Origin: an uncultured Rhizobiaceae group bacterium
GTDB taxonomy: Bacteria; Pseudomonadota; Alphaproteobacteria; Rhizobiales; Rhizobiaceae
DNA: 64,000 nucleotides
Assembly (NCBI GenBank): GCA_947501445.1
Contig: CANMVS010000015.1
Span: 1-64,000, forward strand
Direction of reading: 5' to 3'
Part shown: piece after piece, positions 61,142-64,000 of the stretch
Layout: each line of letters starts with the position of its first letter
How positions within the stretch are numbered: position 1 is the first letter of the stretch
Notes under the pieces: generated by a model
Told to the model about the DNA's origin: nothing
The model's input: only the letters and a program-made list of their open reading frames with translations
Database searches by the model: none
Made by a program: the position numbers and the translations under genes

Positions 61142-62343
61142 TGTCACAGGCATTTATCTGCGATTACATTCGCACACCGATTGGACGGTTTGGGGGAAGT
61201 CTGTCGTCCGTGCGCGCAGATGATCTTGGAGCGGTTCCGCTGAAGGCACTGGCACAAAGAAATCCATCGCTTGATCTTGAAGCCGTTGATGACGTTTATT
61301 TCGGTTGCGCCAATCAGGCGGGAGAAGACAACCGCAATGTCGCGCGTATGAGTGTTCTGCTGGCCGGCTTTCCTGTGAGCGTTCCGGCAAACACCGTCAA
61401 CAGACTTTGTGGTTCCGGCATGGATGCCACGATAGCTGCGGCAAGGGCCATCAAGGCGGGCGAGGCGGAGTTGATCATCGCCGGCGGTGTGGAGTCCATG
61501 TCACGGGCGCCTTTTGTCATGCCGAAAGCCGATGCGGCGTTTTCACGCAAAGCCGAGATTTACGACACAACGATTGGCTGGCGGTTTGTCAATCCGCTTC
61601 TCAAGGCACAATATGGCGTCGATTCCATGCCGGAAACCGGTGAAAACGTTGCCGAAGATTTTGGAATCTCACGGGCCGATCAGGATGCATTTGCCTTCCG
61701 TTCGCAACAAAAAGCAGCTGCTGCCCAGGACAAGGGGCGACTTGCCAGGGAAATTGTGCCGGTCTCGATACCGCAGCGCAAGGGCGCGGAGATTGTGGTT
61801 GATCGTGATGAGCATCCGCGTTCCACATCACTTGAAAAACTGGCGCAGCTGTCAACACCATTTCGCAAGGGTGGTACCGTCACCGCAGGCAACGCGTCTG
61901 GTGTCAATGACGGTGCGGCGGGTCTCATTGTGGCATCGGAAAAGGCGATTAAAAAACATGGCCTGCGTCCCATCGCGAGAATCGTCGGTGGTGCAACTGC
62001 CGGGGTCTCTCCGCGTATTATGGGCATTGGACCAGCGCCAGCGACACAAAAACTGCTGAGCCGTATTGGCCTGTCTATTGCCGACATTGGTGTTATCGAA
62101 CTCAATGAGGCTTTTGCCAGTCAGGGTATTGCTGTTCTGCGTCAACTGGGTGTTGCCGAAGATGCTGAATTCGTCAATGCAAATGGTGGTGCCATTGCAT
62201 TGGGACACCCTTTGGGCATGTCCGGTGCACGTATCACCGGAACCGCGGCACTGGAGCTTGGTGAGCGTGATGCGCGCTATGCAATTGCCACCATGTGTAT
62301 CGGTGTCGGGCAGGGCATAGCGATTGCACTGGAGCGGGTGTGA
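61141..62343 (+). CDS. pcaF: 3-oxoadipyl-CoA thiolase
   Basis: Cleaves 3-oxoadipyl-CoA to succinyl-CoA and acetyl-CoA. The 400-aa thiolase has the acyl-accepting Cys in NRLCGSGMDA (about residues 85-94) and the His of NGGAIALGHPLGMSGAR (about 350-366). The second catalytic Cys is in TMCIGVGQGIA (about 384-394). The N-terminal ICDYIRTPIGRFGGSL is characteristic of the PcaF branch. Last core gene of the pca run before the OsmC-type gene. Confidence 0.95.
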   Translation: MSQAFICDYIRTPIGRFGGSLSSVRADDLGAVPLKALAQRNPSLDLEAVDDVYFGCANQAGEDNRNVARMSVLLAGFPVSVPANTVNRLCGSGMDATIAAARAIKAGEAELIIAGGVESMSRAPFVMPKADAAFSRKAEIYDTTIGWRFVNPLLKAQYGVDSMPETGENVAEDFGISRADQDAFAFRSQQKAAAAQDKGRLAREIVPVSIPQRKGAEIVVDRDEHPRSTSLEKLAQLSTPFRKGGTVTAGNASGVNDGAAGLIVASEKAIKKHGLRPIARIVGGATAGVSPRIMGIGPAPATQKLLSRIGLSIADIGVIELNEAFASQGIAVLRQLGVAEDAEFVNANGGAIALGHPLGMSGARITGTAALELGERDARYAIATMCIGVGQGIAIALERV

Positions 62344-62403
62344 AAGCAACCTGCTGCAGGCGGTGGCGCGCGGAATACGAAATTTCCAAGGGGAGAGTGG
62401 CCT

Positions 62404-63600
62404 ATGCCAATTGGCGAAAACATTATTGATCAGAGCGGGTTGGCACCGTTTTTCAAGATTTCGAATCCGCATGCGCTGGGCCTTGAGGCTCCGCAGATCC
62501 GCCACGGTGATGCATTGCAGACCTGGGTTCGTTCGTTTTCCGGTTTTCAAAAAGAAGCCCTGGTCGTTTCGGCGCAAACGGGCCTGGCATGGCGACTGGT
62601 GAGTGACGAAGGCCCCTATCTTGATGGTCATGATGCGGCGCCTTGCCCGCTGGCGTTTTTGACCGCTGGCATGATCGCTTCCTATATGAATGAGATTCTT
62701 GCACTTGCAAAAACGCAGAATGTGACCATCACAAAACTGCGCCTGTTGCAGGATAATTTTTACACAATGAAAGGCTCGATGCCCAGGCGCACGATGATTG
62801 GTGGCGCACTGCCGGTTGAGTTGACGGTTGAAATCGATTGCGATCTGGAAGGTGCAGCACTTAATCAGTTTTTGATGAATGCCATCCATGCATCCCCTTT
62901 GAATGGCCTGATGCGTGGTCAACTCACCAGCCTGTTTGCGCTGGCCAAAAATGGCACTGCACTTGCGACCGACAAGGTGGCTGCACTTGATAGAGAGATT
63001 TATCCGGACCCGGGCGACAGGTTTGATGGTGCACAAGCCGCCGAGGGGCAGGTCAGCCTCATGGAGCGGGTTGGTTTGACGCCCAAAAAGGAGGTTGCAG
63101 GTGGAACTTCAGCGGCTTCCTCAAGCCTGGCAGATGAGCAGAACCGGACCCTGAATATTGGCGCGATCTGCACGTTGCGTGATGATGGTCTCAAGGAAAT
63201 CACCCAATTGCAAAACAGCCCTCACGGAACCTCCTTTCGATTTTTGTCGGAAGAGGCACCAATCAATGGCGGGCAGGGGCGGGCTCCCGATGCCAACAGT
63301 CTTATTTCTGCAGGTATTGCCTTTTGTTTCATGACGCAGTTTGGCCGGTTTGTAAGCATGCTTAAACTTGATCTGGAGGAATATCGCATTATACAGGACA
63401 CGCATTTTTCTCTGGGCGGCGCTTCAGGTGGAACCGGCAAAGCGGGCCATGCAGACCCGGTTGAAACCCATGTGTATTTGAACACGGGTGAAAGTGATGC
63501 CGTTGCCCGCGAAATGCTTGATATAAGCGAACAGACCTGCTTTCTGCATGCCTTTTGCCGCACGGACCTGAAAACAAAACTATCAATCGTAAAGGTCTGA
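62404..63600 (+). CDS. Tandem OsmC-like domain protein in the pca/pob operon
   Basis: A 398-aa protein that appears to contain two OsmC-fold repeats. The first (about residues 40-190) has the Cys-containing APCPLAFLTAGMIASYMNEI segment. The second (about 265-395) has FCFMTQFGRFVS and ends with EQTCFLHAFCRTDLKTKL, the position of the second reactive Cys in OsmC/Ohr proteins. A linker with low complexity (GGTSAASSSLADEQN) separates them. OsmC-family proteins reduce organic peroxides, but the role here is unknown. GGGGAGAG lies just before ATG 62404; the pobA start follows 1 nt after its stop, so it is surely co-translated with aromatic degradation genes. Confidence 0.75.
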   Translation: MPIGENIIDQSGLAPFFKISNPHALGLEAPQIRHGDALQTWVRSFSGFQKEALVVSAQTGLAWRLVSDEGPYLDGHDAAPCPLAFLTAGMIASYMNEILALAKTQNVTITKLRLLQDNFYTMKGSMPRRTMIGGALPVELTVEIDCDLEGAALNQFLMNAIHASPLNGLMRGQLTSLFALAKNGTALATDKVAALDREIYPDPGDRFDGAQAAEGQVSLMERVGLTPKKEVAGGTSAASSSLADEQNRTLNIGAICTLRDDGLKEITQLQNSPHGTSFRFLSEEAPINGGQGRAPDANSLISAGIAFCFMTQFGRFVSMLKLDLEEYRIIQDTHFSLGGASGGTGKAGHADPVETHVYLNTGESDAVAREMLDISEQTCFLHAFCRTDLKTKLSIVKV

Positions 63601-63601
63601 C

Positions 63602-64000
63602 ATGTCCGCATCGCGCCAGCGCACACAAGTGGCTATTATTGGCGGTGGACCTGCTGGGCTGCTGCTGTCTCATATACTTGATCAACAGGGCATTGATACC
63701 ATCGTACTGGAGCGCCAGTCGAAAGACTATGTGCTGGCGCGTATCCGCGCCGGGGTGCTGGAAGCCGGTTCTGTACAGTTGTTGCGGGATGTGGGGCTTG
63801 GTGCGCGCATGGACCAGCATGGCAAACCCAAGGATGGCACGGGTATCGTGTGGCAGAATAAGCCTGCGTTCTACATCAATACAGCTGAGTGGACCGGCAA
63901 GCAGATCATGGCCTATGGCCAGACGGCGATAACCGAAGACCTGTATGCAGCGCGGGAGCGTGATGGTGGCCACATCATCAACGAAGCTGCCAATGTCGCG
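63602..64000 (+). CDS. pobA: 4-hydroxybenzoate 3-monooxygenase, N-terminal part
   Basis: FAD/NADPH monooxygenase that converts 4-hydroxybenzoate to protocatechuate, the substrate of PcaGH. Only the first 133 codons are in the window. They contain the FAD loop VAIIGGGPAGLLLSHIL (about residues 10-26), TIVLERQSKDYVLARIRAGVLE (about 33-54, two short halves) and the YGQTAITEDL segment, all typical of PobA. The Rossmann loop has GGGPAG. ATG 63602 follows the OsmC-type stop by 1 nt. The open frame runs past the end of the window. Confidence 0.9.
   Translation, partial: MSASRQRTQVAIIGGGPAGLLLSHILDQQGIDTIVLERQSKDYVLARIRAGVLEAGSVQLLRDVGLGARMDQHGKPKDGTGIVWQNKPAFYINTAEWTGKQIMAYGQTAITEDLYAARERDGGHIINEAANVA

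Noticed and set aside
61852-63036. A 394-codon open frame on the minus strand
   Set aside because: It is antisense to pcaF and the OsmC-type gene, both supported by motifs, spacing and ribosome binding sites.
1-64000. Mobile elements, CRISPR arrays, rRNA or tRNA genes
   Set aside because: No transposase, integrase, phage or toxin-antitoxin gene, no regularly spaced repeats and no rRNA or tRNA sequence was seen. The dispersed 100-bp palindromes are too few and too irregularly placed to be a CRISPR array.

Overview
The window looks like a chromosomal segment of an alphaproteobacterium, most likely from the Hyphomicrobiales (Rhizobiales). The reasons are the density of CUT1 and CUT2 sugar ABC transporters with dedicated GntR, ROK, LacI and LysR regulators, the pcaQ-pcaCHG-pcaIJF layout, a CadC-like winged-helix/TPR regulator, and about 100-bp two-palindrome intergenic repeats that resemble rhizobial RIME-type elements in architecture. 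GC content is moderate by eye. No rRNA, tRNA, CRISPR array, prophage or insertion sequence was found. The genus cannot be fixed from the sequence alone.

Layout. (1) 1-3.7 kb: an autotransporter adhesin whose 5' end is missing or frame-disrupted. (2) 3.7-13.9 kb: an amino-sugar / peptidoglycan-sugar locus. A leftward operon (murQ, CUT1 ABC transporter, Gfo/Idh oxidoreductase, MalK-type ATPase) diverges from a rightward operon (BadF-type sugar kinase, GntR regulator, SIS deaminase/isomerase, nagA). An 18-bp motif in the divergent promoter region occurs once in front of each operon. (3) 14-19.4 kb: a FadR-type GntR regulator, then an FG-GAP/ASPIC protein, a di-heme cytochrome c and a ROK repressor in one leftward operon. 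(4) 19.6-25.8 kb: xylose uptake and catabolism (xylF, xylH, xylG, xylB, xylA). (5) 26.1-28.9 kb: dgcN-dgcA-D-amino-acid transaminase, a D-glutamate / D-amino-acid route. (6) 29.3-38 kb: a lysine / 2-aminoadipate degradation locus with glutaryl-CoA dehydrogenase, a fused E1 alpha-beta 2-oxoacid dehydrogenase, a FabD-like acyltransferase of unknown role, an Lrp regulator, an ALDH7-type semialdehyde dehydrogenase, a lysine-6-/saccharopine-type dehydrogenase and a LysR regulator. (7) 38-44 kb: smaller genes, including an HxlR/flavoprotein pair, a GFA protein, the CadC-like regulator, a GNAT gene with an apparent nonsense codon and an exported NTF2-like protein. (8) 44-56.3 kb: myo-inositol catabolism (aldolase, iolB, iolC, iolD, two Gfo/Idh dehydrogenases, an IolE-like protein), a LacI regulator and a CUT2 transporter, tied together by two copies of the palindrome TTGCAACCGGTTGCAA. 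(9) 56.6-64 kb: the protocatechuate branch of the beta-ketoadipate pathway (pcaQ, pcaCHG, pcaIJ, pcaF), a tandem-OsmC protein and the start of pobA.

How it fits together. The region is a catabolic island in which each module pairs an importer or entry enzyme with a funnel into central metabolism: amino sugars to fructose-6-P, xylose to xylulose-5-P, D-Glu to L-Glu, lysine to crotonyl-CoA, inositol to acetyl-CoA plus malonate semialdehyde, and 4-hydroxybenzoate to succinyl-CoA plus acetyl-CoA. In all three ABC operons a hairpin follows the binding-protein gene, which should give more binding protein than membrane subunits. The least explained parts are the fused E1 with its FabD-like neighbour (no E2 or E3 present), the tandem-OsmC protein between pcaF and pobA, the cytochrome/ASPIC pair translationally linked to the ROK repressor, and the dispersed 100-bp repeat placed at the 3' ends of four genes.
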